Source of the DNA: Yponomeuta sedellus
Taxonomy: Eukaryota > Arthropoda > Insecta > Lepidoptera > Yponomeutidae
Direction of reading: 5' to 3'
Assembly (NCBI GenBank): GCA_934045075.1
Contig: OW203734.1
Location: 5,225,274-5,289,273, forward strand
DNA length: 64,000 nt
Part shown: positions 12,066 through 22,039 of the stretch, piece after piece
Numbering within the stretch: the stretch's first letter is position 1
Layout of the letters: every line of letters begins with the position of its first letter
The notes under the pieces: generated by a model
Told to the model about the DNA's origin: nothing
What the model saw: only the letters and a program-made list of their open reading frames with translations
Databases searched by the model: none
Translations under genes and position numbers: made by a program

Positions 12066-12241
12066 GGGCTAAATGCGAACAAAAATTTCAAAGTTCCTAC
12101 TTTTTTTTTTTTTTAGTTCGTCCCGCAAGGAACCGGCTAAGGTCTTAGACCATGCTGCCACGTCTTTGGTTTTTGTTCTTCATTATGAGTTTTTGGGAGG
12201 TTAGTCTTCAGTATATCAAAGTTCCTACTTGCGCTAGGCTG
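12066..12241. repeat. Outer end of the palindrome, displaced and itself interrupted
   Basis: Bases 12074-12100 plus 12229-12241 are the inverted counterpart of 5797-5835 (CAGCCTAGCGCAAGTAGG and onward). This makes 5797 and 12241 the likely outer tips of the palindromic element. A small poly-T-headed insertion occupies 12101-12215. Confidence 0.65.
12101..12215 (-). mobile_element. Short poly-A retroposon with 13-bp target duplication
   Basis: On the minus strand it ends in a run of about 14 A. It is flanked by TCAAAGTTCCTAC at 12088-12100 and again at 12216-12228. The uninterrupted target is readable in the inverted copy at 5800-5835, which confirms the insertion. The 115-bp body has no recognised family. 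It could be a heavily 5'-truncated LINE or a SINE. Confidence 0.75.
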
Positions 12242-12500
12242 GATGAGCCTTGAGCTTCTCCAGAAAAAAAAATCGAGGTTGAATTTTTCAGCTGTCTTTT
12301 AAATTCTACGCTAATTTCTATCAATGAAAGATTTCAACAGTTAAATAAGTACTCGGAATCATGGCCTTTTTTGTGTAATATTAAACAGATTCCGGAAAAA
12401 AGCTGAGCGTATTAAACTGTCTGTATTTCGAGGATGCGTGGAGGTATTAAGCTGACATTTGAACTATATACTCAAGTCTCTCTCTCTCTTCATTGATCCT

Positions 12501-13005
12501 TTAACTCCTAGTGGAGCATCGGGCCTCAACCACAGATTTCCATTTCTGACGGTGGTTTGCGGCAGCTTCCAATTCAGACCAGCTAGTGCCGATCGACTTG
12601 GCCTCTTGGTCTATTGATCTTTTCCAGGTGGTCCTTGGCCGCCCCCTCTTTCGGCTGCCCAATGGGGTATACGTAAGTGCTTGTCTGGTCAGGCATCTCT
12701 TGACACGCCGTAGTGCGCCATTTTCTATCCAGGATTTCTAGGTGGACTGTTATCTGATTAGAACACTTCCAGAGGTTCTGGTTCCGTGTTCTTTGTGGCT
12801 AGAATATCCCCAGTATCTGTCTGAGACATTTGTGAATAAATACCTGGAGCTTGTGTGACATGTCTGAACGCACGAACCAGGACTCGGAACCGTACAAAAG
12901 AACCTATTTTACGTTGGAGTTGAAAACTCGTATCTTCGAACAACGCGAAAGCTGCCCTGATTCCCGAAAGTTTTTGAGTTGGGCAAATACTCAAGTCTAT
13001 AGTCC
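12501..13005 (-). pseudogene. LINE reverse-transcriptase C-terminal region
   Basis: Minus-strand frames read YGSESWFVRSDMSHKLQVF near 12830-12905. Toward the stop at 12501-12503 they read GRPRTTWKRSIDQEAKS, then WSELEAAANHRQKWKSVV. These are the typical end of endonuclease-reverse-transcriptase polyproteins. The pieces lie in different frames with stops, so this is a dead, 5'-truncated copy. Confidence 0.75.
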
Positions 13006-13049
13006 CATAGAGTTGTGAAAAAATCAAACTGCTAAGTTTATTTAAAAAA

Positions 13050-13232
13050 AAAAAACCTATTTTATAGGCTAAACATTCCACCCATGCCGGGATTCGAACC
13101 CGCGACCTCTGGCTATCCGTGCCAGCGCTCTTCCAATTGAGCTAATGGTCTACTCACCGGCATCAGTGAAATTTCGAACCTCTTTAAACTATTCTCTGTA
13201 TTACTTAGCACGGGTTAGTGCATTAAAAATAG
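13050..13232 (-). mobile_element. tRNA-like SINE copy
   Basis: On the minus strand it contains a tRNA-like segment with a B-box-like GGTTCGAATCC and a D-arm-like TAGCTCAATTGGAAGAGCG, followed by the family tail (GGAATGTTTAGCC). It ends near GGGTTAGTGCATTAAAAA. This is one of about a dozen copies in the window. The anticodon loop lacks the invariant T before the anticodon, so it is a SINE-type repeat and not a working tRNA gene. Confidence 0.8.
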
Positions 13233-13792
13233 TATAATCATGCTAAGTTTATGTAAAAAAAGATTGTATCGAAAGTGCATTCTATAAAATTTGAGAGAGA
13301 GAGAGAAATAAGTTCGAAGGCGCGAGTAAAATAAGGAGAAGGGGGGCGCCGTATGAATCTCGCCCAGGGCGCTGGTAGTGCTAAAACCGGCACTGCCATT
13401 AGTCCCTTCTAGTCAGCCTCCAAAGAGAAAAGAAGCCACGAATCGTCACCCGGGTAACAACCGGGAAGACAATTCGCAGTCCCAGCTGTCACCCTGGGGG
13501 ACAGGGCTAGAGGGGAACAATCGTTGCTATGAGGTACAAGCCACACGGCCTGGCGAGGTGCGAGCAGTCAAGGTACGGGAGTTTTCCTTTCATTCAAATT
13601 TCCCTCCAAACACGTCAAATTGTCGTGCGCATCGCACCATTTAGTGTAGGTTCAAATTTCGACTTTATTTCTATTCAGGTTTAGTACGTGAATGGAAAAC
13701 TCCCTTCCCAAGTAAAAAAAGCTAGTTCATATTTAAGTTGCATCTCACTGTACAAATGTAAGAAATAAAAAGCAGTAATAGAGTAACACTAA
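13233..13792. other. Unrecognised DNA upstream of RPL36 3' end
   Basis: An 88-codon frame at 13378-13644 has low-complexity polar content and no domain. Inverted words (GGGAGTTTTCC near 13578 and GGAAAACTCCC near 13696) give a loose stem, which hints at an old repeat. No gene is supported. Confidence 0.4.
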
Positions 13793-13798
13793 TTTATT
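13793..13798 (-). terminator. Poly-A signal of RPL36
   Basis: AATAAA on the minus strand, only a few bases after the stop codon at 13803-13805. A very short 3' UTR of this kind is plausible for a ribosomal-protein mRNA. Confidence 0.6.
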
Positions 13799-13802
13799 GA
13801 GT

Positions 13803-15931
13803 TCACTTGGCGTGGGGCGCGGCATGGTGAGCCTGGGCTGCGGCCTTCCTCATCTGTGTAAGCACATTGCTGAGCTCCTCACGCTTCCTCTTGGCACGGA
13901 TGTGGGTGCCTAGGCGTCGCTTCAGGAACTTCAGGGCGCGCTTGTCCTTTGAGACCTGGAAGGGAGGAATGGGGCAGAGTCAGACCTGAGATTTCTTCGC
14001 TTCCTGGTGCGAAGTTACACCCAAGTTAATATGCATGTTGTCAATATACAGAGTTGCTGCCACTTTCTTAAGTCAACACCAGTATTTTTAATGACTCCCC
14101 TTACTCAATAATAATAAAATAAGCCTTTATTGATATGCATCCCCCCTCTCCAGAACATGCTTGGCCTACCGCAAGCCTTGTGGTTTGTGAGGTGTGGTCT
14201 AATCATCCTGGCTGACCAGGCTTCACTGGGTGATTTTATCTGTTACTTTCAAGCAGTTATTATTATTGTTTGTTCATTCTACATAATTTTCCTTCTTAAT
14301 TGCATATGTCTTCTTGAAATCCCTATTCCATTCTTTCTTGTGTGAAAATATATAGTCAAGTTACATTTAAATTCTCAAAGTAAACCAAAGAGCGTATGAA
14401 AAATGTTTGAAGTAGAATTTGTCACTTATGCTGTGCATTTTTATAACAGATAACATCATCGTCAACATCATTGGCGCAAGAAACATTTTGGTAATAGTAT
14501 ATTTCATTACAAGTGCGGAAAGGCTGTCATTGCAAAGAGTTCCGACAAATGTCGGTCGGCACAAGTTGCAATGACGGTTCCGCACGCGTACTGAACGACT
14601 ATTTTTAATACAGTTGCGAAAAAAATAAGCAATTTAATAAAGAAAAAATATTTGGAAAATGGCGCCAACTGTAAAAAAATATAAGCAGAGATTTTTTTTC
14701 TTCACCAATTTCTAGTAGGCAAAGGGAACTATGCCCATACAGCCAAGTCTTCAGTAGAATTTTTTTATTGATATGAAATGAAAATGAAATCTAATGAGAT
14801 GAAATGAAACCTAACTTAACTCATTCAATCAAATCATTAAATCTGATATTGAAACAAATTAGTAGCTCATAAAAACTTCTATGATTTTTTTTATTAAAAA
14901 CTTCATGGTTGGTTTTTCTTTTTAATAAACATTATTTTGACAGTTGAGAAAGAAAAGGCACGAGTGCGGTAAAGGTAAAAAAAAAAGCACGCGTGTGTAA
15001 TAGCCCCCATCCCGCACGCTATATGTCCCTGTAATATGTCACTTTTTGAGCAACTGTATTAAAAAACAACTTTCAGGATGCCAAAATGAAGCTATACTCG
15101 AAAGTCCAGCTTGCTATCCCTCATTTTGAGGGTAACCCCTTTTTTAAGGCATTGACTAAGCATATTAATTTTATTATTATTGTACTTTATTGCACACGAA
15201 ACATTAAATATGGCATAAATCTGGTTCTTAGAGTAATTTAACTCTCCTCTATATTTCCCATATAAGTAGTAACTTACTAACCTTATCTCTTAAATTCAAT
15301 TACTAGAGATATACAAAATAAATACCTTCAGCAACTCCATTGCCCTCTTCTCGTACTGTGCATGACCAACAACCTCACGGACCAGGTCACGGACAAACTT
15401 GGAGTGTTTGGTTTGTAGCTGAAATATTAAATTCTAGTGTTAGAATAGAACTGGTGTAACTTTAGCAGAACTTGGAGTTTCTATGGAAATAGCACATTAG
15501 GTGCTCAAGTCTAGTAGGTGACATCTTGAATTTTACATGAAAGATAGCTATTTAGTTTCCAACGCGCAATAAATAATGTTTTGCGCGTTATGATAGCAAC
15601 GAAAACATTTTCGTAACGGAAAACTCATTGTTTTGTGTGGTAATGTTTTGCACTATCGGAGGTGCACCTTAACAGACAAACATAAGCACCCTAAGCACGC
15701 CCCACTGCAGGGCTGACCCCTCAGAGAAAGAAGCTCCGAGCTCTAACATTCAAACACAAACATAACCTAAAAGAGAAAAACTACTTGAATTACACGAAAG
15801 AAACTTACACCCTTTAGCCTCGCGGGGCGAACTTTGATGGCTTTGTCTGTGATTCCCTTCCTGCCAGCAGAAATCTTAGTAGTTTTGTGGCCCTTTCGCA
15901 GACCAACTGCGATCTCAAACCTTGGTGCCAT
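13803..15931 (-). CDS. RPL36: Ribosomal protein L36 (eL36), complete
   Basis: It is a component of the cytosolic 60S ribosomal subunit. Coding exons are 15809-15931 (41 codons, starting [19 protein letters not shown]), 15326-15418 (31 codons, [15 protein letters not shown]) and 13803-13955 (50 codons plus [23 protein letters not shown]). All junctions are phase 0 with GT-AG borders. The 122-residue product is slightly longer than the roughly 105 of vertebrates, owing to an A/H-rich C-terminal end ([10 protein letters not shown]). Highly basic and conserved throughout. A non-coding first exon at 16087-16126 joins one base before the ATG. It is divergent from the SRFBP1 homologue. Nothing suggests a retropseudogene, because it keeps introns and an open frame. 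Confidence 0.96.
13956..15325 (-). other. RPL36 intron 2
   Basis: This 1370-bp intron is AT-rich with no recognisable repeat of the major families. At 14510-14590 there is a GTCGGTCGGCACAAGTTGC region with short inverted words around GCAATGACGGTTCCGCAC. Short frames here have no domain. Confidence 0.5.
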
Positions 15932-16086
15932 GCTGAAATCACACGGAAACGGCCACTTGTGAATAAAAATAAGAAGTACACTATACTATATAAAGCGTTG
16001 CGAATTGCACTGTGATAATAAATTCAAGGCATATCTATTGATTACACTGATAAATTCGAATAAAATAACAAATATTTCCGACGTAC

Positions 16087-16126
16087 TTCGCAACTTGACA
16101 GCCGATGAGCCGACAAACTGAAAAAG
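16087..16126 (-). promoter_or_regulatory. RPL36 non-coding first exon with TOP-like start
   Basis: The minus strand reads CTTTTTCAG at 16126-16118, a C followed by pyrimidines as in 5' TOP mRNAs. The exon runs to 16087 and is followed by a GTACGT donor. The matching acceptor is TTTCAG at 15933, one base before the ATG. TOP starts couple ribosomal-protein translation to growth signalling. The exact start is inferred from the motif. Confidence 0.65.
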
Positions 16127-17252
16127 AACTCTGGCTGGAACGTTTAGAATTTTAGTTAGGAGTGAGTGATGTCGGAGATTATCTTTTTTTAACCAAAAAT
16201 ATTTTGTACAGCACGGAATTTACACTTTTATTCAATTTATTATAGCAATTTCAACTGAAAACCTTCAAAACTATATAGTACAGATAGAAAGCTTTTATAA
16301 GTTTAATGAAATGGAGGTCCCATGTTTTAGGTTTGTAATTGTTAACACTTCTGAACGGTACAACGTTTATGAAGATTGCTACTTACCACACTTCATACAA
16401 AAAACAAGCGTCCACAAACCAAGGAGGTCCACTAGGCTACTAGGTACCGAACTACTTAATACAGTCGTGAACGTGCATGCATAATGCAGAGTCATTTTAC
16501 GATAAGCATAACGTAAAAAATAGACCCACAATGTAATGCACTCCAACGGAAATATCTGTAAGTTTTGCTGTCCGGTTAATGTTTCTCAGTCCGTATGGCG
16601 GCTTCTTCCACTTTGGTAACCATGGTTTTGTAACCAGTTACCAAAGAAGAATTTATTTCGCAGTTTTGTAACCAGTTATAAAATAAGAAATATTTTTCCA
16701 TATTCGTTAATCAAAATAAATCCTTTTTCGTAACCAATGAAAATCAAAAGAACATTGAGATAAAACCTTACCATCACAGCTGTCCGTCTGTGGAACGATC
16801 TTCCTCTATCAATCAATGACGCGCTCGCTGGCGTTGCAATATGTCACATCCACGGATGTAAAATTTACATCCGTAGTCACATCAACTTCAACTTTCAGTC
16901 ATTTTAGTCTGTGTGTCAGTGTCACTGTCACTCTCACAAAAGTCACAAATAAATTAGCTGTCACAATTTACGAACACCTGTCTAATTTGTGCGAACAGCT
17001 GGAGTGGAGCTGGCTGACTGACGCTGACATCTGTGACTGACATGTGTGTGTTTTAGTGATTTGGTGGTGATTTGCGTTTAACGTAGTGAATTACGCATTA
17101 CTCTTTTCTTCATAGACTTATACTAAATCATCTATTAAATATTTATGTGAAGTATTTGTTTTCTCATCAAAAGCAACATAACCTACAAATCATACCAACT
17201 ATGTTGGCCTGGCACTTGATGTTGAGTTAGGACTTTTCTAAAGACTAATAAA
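16127..17252. promoter_or_regulatory. Divergent intergenic region between RPL36 and SRFBP1 homologue
   Basis: This 1.1-kb region separates two genes transcribed away from each other and must contain both promoters. It includes a perfect palindrome, CGGATGTAAAATTTACATCCG, near 16854-16874. A repeated TTTTGTAACCAGTTA motif occurs at about 16627 and 16664. A stretch rich in GTCAC words lies at 16910-16950. No TATA box was assigned. The transcription start of the plus-strand gene is not determinable by eye. Confidence 0.45.
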
Positions 17253-19976
17253 ATGGAAGTAGGCGCTGTAAAACAAGCTTTTAATAATGAGGTAAGTATC
17301 TTTTAACACAGGCAATAATGTTAGCAAGATCAGGTGGCAGTGGGCTGGTCACAGATCACAGATGAGATACCAAGTTTATCGAGTTTACGAACTGGCTACC
17401 ACCGTAGGACGCCCACCAGCTCCCTCGATCAACGATTTGAGCCAAACTGCTGATAGAGGCTGGATGAAGGCAGGATGTGGCATGCCTTGGGGGAAGCCTA
17501 TGTCTAGCAGTGGACTTGGAATGCTAGTAGATTCAAGTATCTGTTAAGTCAGTAATTTGATACTAGTAAAATTTATATTATATTTATTAGCACTAACCCA
17601 TGCTAAGGACAATTTAAAAACAAAAATTATTGGCATGGGTGGAATTTTTAGCCTCTAAATAAGTTTTTAAAACTAGTAAAATTTACTCTCAAATTTTACT
17701 TACAAAAGTTTGAGCAAGTGAAAGCAGTTGTGCAAATTTCAGGTTATCCTCCTCAAGAAGAAACTGGATCAAGCCAAAATACAGATAATAAACAAGTTAA
17801 CAAGGAAAGCCAAAACTCTAACTCAGAAGAAGGTGCCGGAACATTTAGCTGAAAAAAATAAAAGGAAAGCGACTGCAGCTGTTAACGATGTGATGGCTAT
17901 CAAAGTAAGTATACATTTTTGTACATAAAACTTTTGTCAGGATTGTGGCAAGTAGCCAACCTTTCTGGGATACAGGCTTTAATCAAGCAAGTTATTTTGT
18001 GTAGGTATTTATTCTTCTTCTTATCCTGTCAATGACAGAACAAGGTTTATTTCAAAGTCTTTATTAAACAGTTAACCTAACCTTCTTGTGATGCAGGAAG
18101 AGACCCATGCCTAAGCAGTGGCGACAAAAAGCGTTGATATCAATCAAACAGTCGTGGCTCAGAACTTGCAGTCAAAACGCTGGCTTATATGGGAGAAAAT
18201 ACTTTTGGCATTTCAAGCAAAAGTTTATTGAAATGTAAAATGTTGGTATTTAAATAATATTTTAAGCTTAGAAGAAAGTGCAGTAACTTATTTCATAAAA
18301 GGAGTAAATATTTTGTCATTTCCTTGCAATGTTTAAAGAAACAAAAAAAATCTATTACATTAAAAGTTGTTTGGATCTAATAGATAAAATAAATGTCGCT
18401 TTTATTTTCTTAAACCCCAGTTTTACCTTTTTTGCAGAAAATTCACAACAAGGACATAGCAAGGTTTGCAATCACCCACACTGGAAATCTGAATGACTTC
18501 CTCAACAAGCCAAACTCGTCACCCGCTGAGCGTGCGTGCGCCCGGCTTTTACTGCATAAGGCTTTGCAGGATAAATATAAGTTACTCAGAAGCCGATTCA
18601 CTGATGTACCAATAAAAGACTTATTCATGTCCCGACAAGAAAGGTTGAAGATAAAGAAAGAAGAAATGGAGAAACAGAAACTTAAAAAGAAGGAGAAGGA
18701 AGAAAGGAAGAAAAAGAGAGAAAGTGCCAAGAAAAAGGGGAGGACGCCGATACAAGCTGAAGGGGATTGGAGTGTTGAAGATATAGATATTGATGAACTA
18801 ATTTTAAATAAAAAGTTTGTACCGAAAAGAAAAACAAAGAATGTTGATGGCGATGATGACTCTGAAATTCAATCTCATGATGAAAGTGATATTACTAAAC
18901 ACAAACAAGATATAAATACAAATGATTTAGACAGTGATGGTGATTCAAACAGTGAGTTTGAAGCTCAAAAAGTTGAATCAGAAGACGAGGGTCCTCTGAA
19001 TAGGAGTGGTGATGAGACAGATAATGATAATTTGTTGCATATTAGGGGTGATGATGTAAGTGATAATGAGGAACTGGACAATAACCAACATAGTGATGAA
19101 GATGATGATAACTCTAAGAGCAATTTAGGTGATGAGGAAAGTGTAATAAGTAGTGAGTCAGTCAATGAAAGCATTGAAATGAAACCAGCCAACTTTATGG
19201 AAGATACTAATAATAAAACTGATAAACCAAATCAAGGAAAAACATCTAATATAAAGCCAGTTAAAGAAGACAACAGGAAGAAATTGCCAAAGCAAAACAA
19301 AGACAAATCTAAAAGCAAAATTTTCTCAGAAAAAATGCAGTCAAAAAAGACTAAAACGCATATGGATGATCTAGAAACTCCACAAGGTAACAGAATAGTT
19401 GATCCATTCTTTATTACAACCACAGGAGAGAACTACATGTCTATCGTAGAACCTAGAGGTCCTGATGAAGTAAAAGAGGTCCACAAACAGGGAAATAGGC
19501 AAATGAGAAGAGCTGCCCTATTTGGAAATGTTCCTAAGACTAACCAGAGGTTCAACGATAACTTCAGCAATAATAAGAATAGAGAACATGGAAATTTTAG
19601 TAATGACAATGGCAATAGTAGATTTGGTGGCAAAAATTACAAGTTTGACAGGCAAAATGGTTTTAGTAGATTTGGTGGCAAAAATGACAAGTTTGATAGG
19701 CAAAATGGTTTTAGAAATCGCGATGATGGTGATAAAAAGTTTGAAAATAACGATGGATATCAAAAGCAAGACTTAAGTAACAAAAAATTCAAACCAAACT
19801 CATTCAAGTCTGGTGATAACCAAGATAAGAGTGGGAATTTCAAACGAAAATTCGAAGTTCCAGATAGTTTCAGCAAAAAACCTGCTGAGCCTGAGAAACT
19901 GCACCCATCATGGGCAGCCAAGAAAAAAATGTCTAGCATACAACCTTTCCAAGGTAAAAAAATTGTTTTTGAGTAA
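17253..19976 (+). CDS. SRFBP1: BUD22/SRFBP1-family ribosome-biogenesis protein, complete
   Basis: Exons are 17253-17291 (MEVGAVKQAFNNE), 17743-17904 (54 codons, LKKKLDQAKIQIINKL) and 18438-19976 (512 codons plus TAA). All are phase 0 with GT-AG borders, giving about 579 residues. The N-terminal 150 residues match the conserved BUD22/SRFBP1 helical region (IHNKDIARFAI, SPAERACARLLLHKAL). Then come a K/E-rich coiled stretch, a long acidic D/E/S region at about 150-280, an N/G/F-rich region with a 16-residue tandem repeat (FGGKNDKFDRQNG), and the diagnostic C-terminus HPSWAAKKK...FQGKKIVFE. Yeast Bud22 is nucleolar and needed for 18S rRNA maturation; mammalian SRFBP1 binds serum response factor. 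Nucleolar function is inferred from the family. Confidence 0.9.
17292..17742 (+). other. SRFBP1 intron 1 with LINE and SINE scraps
   Basis: At 17335-17525 there is a plus-strand LINE tail (QWAGHRSQMRYQVYRVYE, then GRPPAPSINDL and EAYV-QQW-like end), out of frame in places. At 17580-17672 there is a tail-only copy of the tRNA-like repeat (GGCATGGGTGG, then TTTTTAGCCTCTAAATAAG). Confidence 0.65.
17905..18437 (+). other. SRFBP1 intron 2 with SINE scraps
   Basis: A GTGGCAAGTAGCC scrap of the LINE C-terminal tail lies at about 17942-17985. A tail piece of the 5S-derived SINE (GATGCAGGAAGAGACCCATG, then GTTGATATC) lies at 18085-18145. The remainder is AT-rich and unrecognised. Confidence 0.55.
19618..19712 (+). 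repeat. 48-bp tandem repeat inside SRFBP1 exon 3
   Basis: Two adjacent copies of about 48 bp encode SRFGGKN(Y/D)KFDRQNGF. The second differs from the first by few bases, so this is a recent in-frame duplication. It extends an F/G/N-rich, probably disordered segment. Confidence 0.85.
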
Positions 19977-20002
19977 CCATTTCATACTTGATGTAAGTTG
20001 TA

Positions 20003-20008
20003 AATAAA
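20003..20008 (+). terminator. Poly-A signal of SRFBP1 homologue
   Basis: AATAAA lies 27 bases after the TAA at 19974-19976. It is the first such signal downstream. Confidence 0.65.
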
Positions 20009-20097
20009 TTCTATTGTTAAATTTAAAAGCAGTTTCATTTTGCGAAATCTTTTTGTATTATTTTTTATTTAATTAGGTTTACACAATATAGGTACAA

Positions 20098-20247
20098 AGC
20101 GCTCGTGGCCTAGGCGAACCGAGTGATTGGAATCAATCACTTGGTTAAGCAAGAACAGGCGCGGTCAGGTCAGGGATGGGTGAGCGTCCTGTGACTACCG
20201 CTAGTGGCATTTTTCCGGACGCTTCCGTTCTTCGCAAGGCACGTTAA
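20098..20247 (+). mobile_element. 5S-rRNA-derived SINE, head half (split by insertion)
   Basis: After GCTCGTGGCCTAGGCGAACC it contains ATCACTTGGTTAAGCAAG and GGATGGGTGAGCG. These resemble box A and box C of the 5S rRNA internal promoter in the right order and spacing. The element is cut at TTAA (20244-20247) by a piggyBac-like insertion and resumes at 21397. Complete relatives are at 49577-49915 (+) and 61012-61388 (-). Confidence 0.75.
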
Positions 20248-21396
20248 CCCTTAAACGGCCATGGCTCCAATCAAGTAAATTGTTTTATATTAGAATAGTT
20301 TCCTTAAAATTAAATAAAAACACAAAATTAAAATTATTGGATGTTGGGAAGTGGTTTTTTTTGACAATGGGAAATAATTTCCCTATAACCGTTAAGGGCT
20401 TTTTTTTGTGGGAAATAATTTCCCTATATATCCAGTTACATGTATGTGGGAAATAAATTCCCACTTGACTAGCTATTGCCTTCGGTTTCACTCGTTGATT
20501 TATTTTTAGGGAATTATATTAAAAGTCCGGAGGTAAATCTTAACTTTTATTTATTTATGTTTTTTGCTTATTATTAATATAATTATCCTAATAACATTAA
20601 GTAATAGCAGCCTCGAGTCAATCGAATGGTAAAACCATTGCACAGCATTTATTAGAAAAGCGACACCTTTTGTGTGTGCTGTTTTTAATAGGCATATGTA
20701 GACCTACATTCCTGAGGCGTATCTCGTCTGGTACGCCGAAATTTTTAGTTTTTTTAATTTTTAAAAGATATTGATTGGCGTTTTCTGGAGTATTAACTCT
20801 CACAAGTCCGACAAACTGTCAACAATTGTTTGTAACTCCTTATCCTTAACTTTTTTCTTCTTTTTTGGTGGCGCCAATAACTGTAATATAGAAAATAGTA
20901 GGTAAAAAACAGACAAACTTTTTTTTATGTATTAATAATTATTAGTTGTCCTAAACAGTTATAGGGAAATAAATTCCCACTTAAATACTTTAATAAACGG
21001 CCACAGTGAAATAGTTTCCCACTTTTTTTAAATGAGAAAAAATCAGTAAATCAACAACTTACATACTTCGTTTTTATTACCATACAATACAACACATATC
21101 TAGCAAAAACAACCAAAAGCCAATAAATACTTACAGGATTTTTTCTTGATGTAGTACCAAAAATAGACTCAAATTCGGGTAGGTGAAAAATTAACGGTTC
21201 ACTTTGAATACCGAATTACCGATTGACGTGCAGCGAATGACGTTTAGGAATAAATGTTGCCATAAAATACATAAAAAAGTATCGATCTAAAGATGCGTTC
21301 AATTTATTTTAGTTTACCACCAATAGAAAAATAATAAAAAAATGGTTTGTGGTCACATTTGTGGTGGGAAATAATTACCCTATGGCTTATTAAGGG
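20248..21396. mobile_element. piggyBac-like element inserted at TTAA in a SINE
   Basis: The left end CCCTTAAACGGCCATGG directly follows TTAA. The right end is the inverse CCCTTAATAAGCCAT. The host SINE is interrupted exactly here, with an apparent 8-bp loss after the right end (TTAAGCCGTTGG became TTGG). It carries six copies of a palindrome, GGGAAATAATTTCCC or close variants, at 20369, 20410, 20448, 20964, 21007 and 21366. These cluster toward the two ends, like transposase-binding repeats. A 61-codon minus frame at 20618-20803 (IRLRNVGLHMPIK, then KRCRFSNKC) loosely resembles the segment before the C-terminal Cys-rich finger of piggyBac transposases. Family assignment is inferred from TTAA, CCCTT ends and that weak match. 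Confidence 0.6.
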
Positions 21397-21600
21397 TTGG
21401 TGCCGGCTGTCATATAATGGCAGTCGTTAAGCCATGTCAGAGGCCTTATGGGTGGCTTGATAAATTCTGACAGTAAGGCCCGTCACTGACTTACAACCCG
21501 GACTTGGCCCCCGTGGTGGAGTACGGCCTAACCTTCCTACGATGCAGGAAGAGACCCGTGCTCCAGCAGTGGGGACATACAAGGGTTGATAACGAATATA
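21397..21600 (+). mobile_element. 5S-derived SINE, tail half
   Basis: It continues the SINE after the insertion: TGGTGCCGGCTGTC, then AAGCCATGTCAGAGGCC, ACCCGGACTTGGCCCCCGTGG and GGGGACATACAAGGGTTGAT. The same order is seen uninterrupted at 49735-49905 and, inverted, at 61015-61230. Confidence 0.75.
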
Positions 21601-21960
21601 GGTACTAAGATTAAGTGGATTCGGACCTCTTAAAATCATAACTGATTCGTCTCAAGGTCCGTGTTTTCTTAAATAATGTTTTCTTATATCTTAAATTAAT
21701 CAATTGTACATGACTCAACAGTTTAGAAGCAATTGAATCAGTAGCTTGCACCAGTGTACCACAAAGATAAGTGTGGGTCGTAATTACACCTGAGCTTTCG
21801 GCACTTAGGCTCATAGTGTACGTAGCAAGTGTTGAGGTATGTAAACTCTTCAGACACTAGGGTTTCCTCACGATGTTTCCTATTGTAAACCTACCATGTG
21901 GTATTCCTTTGTCCTATAACTTCACAAATGTCCATAACTTAGGATACAAATTCATTACCT

Positions 21961-22031
21961 ACATGTCGAGATTCGAACTCACGACCTCGCGATTGGAAAG
22001 CCGGTGTTCTACCGCTCCGCTGCCACCGCTC
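21961..22031 (-). mobile_element. tRNA-like SINE head (second family)
   Basis: On the minus strand it reads GGTGGCAGCGGAGCGGTAGA, then GAGGTCGTGAGTTCGAATCT, a D-arm and T-arm pair with A-box and B-box spacing. The sequence differs from the abundant tRNA-like family. Neighbouring bases at 21820-21880 repeat a SINE-body word (CTTCAGACACTAGGGTTTCC) also seen near 32210. It is not a real tRNA, because the arms do not close properly. Confidence 0.55.
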
Positions 22032-22039
22032 ATTAGTGT

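Noticed and set aside
13378..13644. 88-codon plus-strand frame near RPL36
   Set aside because: No domain, no splice or poly-A context, low-complexity polar content. It is likely chance in a moderately GC-rich stretch.
18443..19769. Antisense frames across SRFBP1 exon 3
   Set aside because: They are shadows of the acidic and lysine-rich coding sequence. The sense frame has clear family motifs and splice sites.
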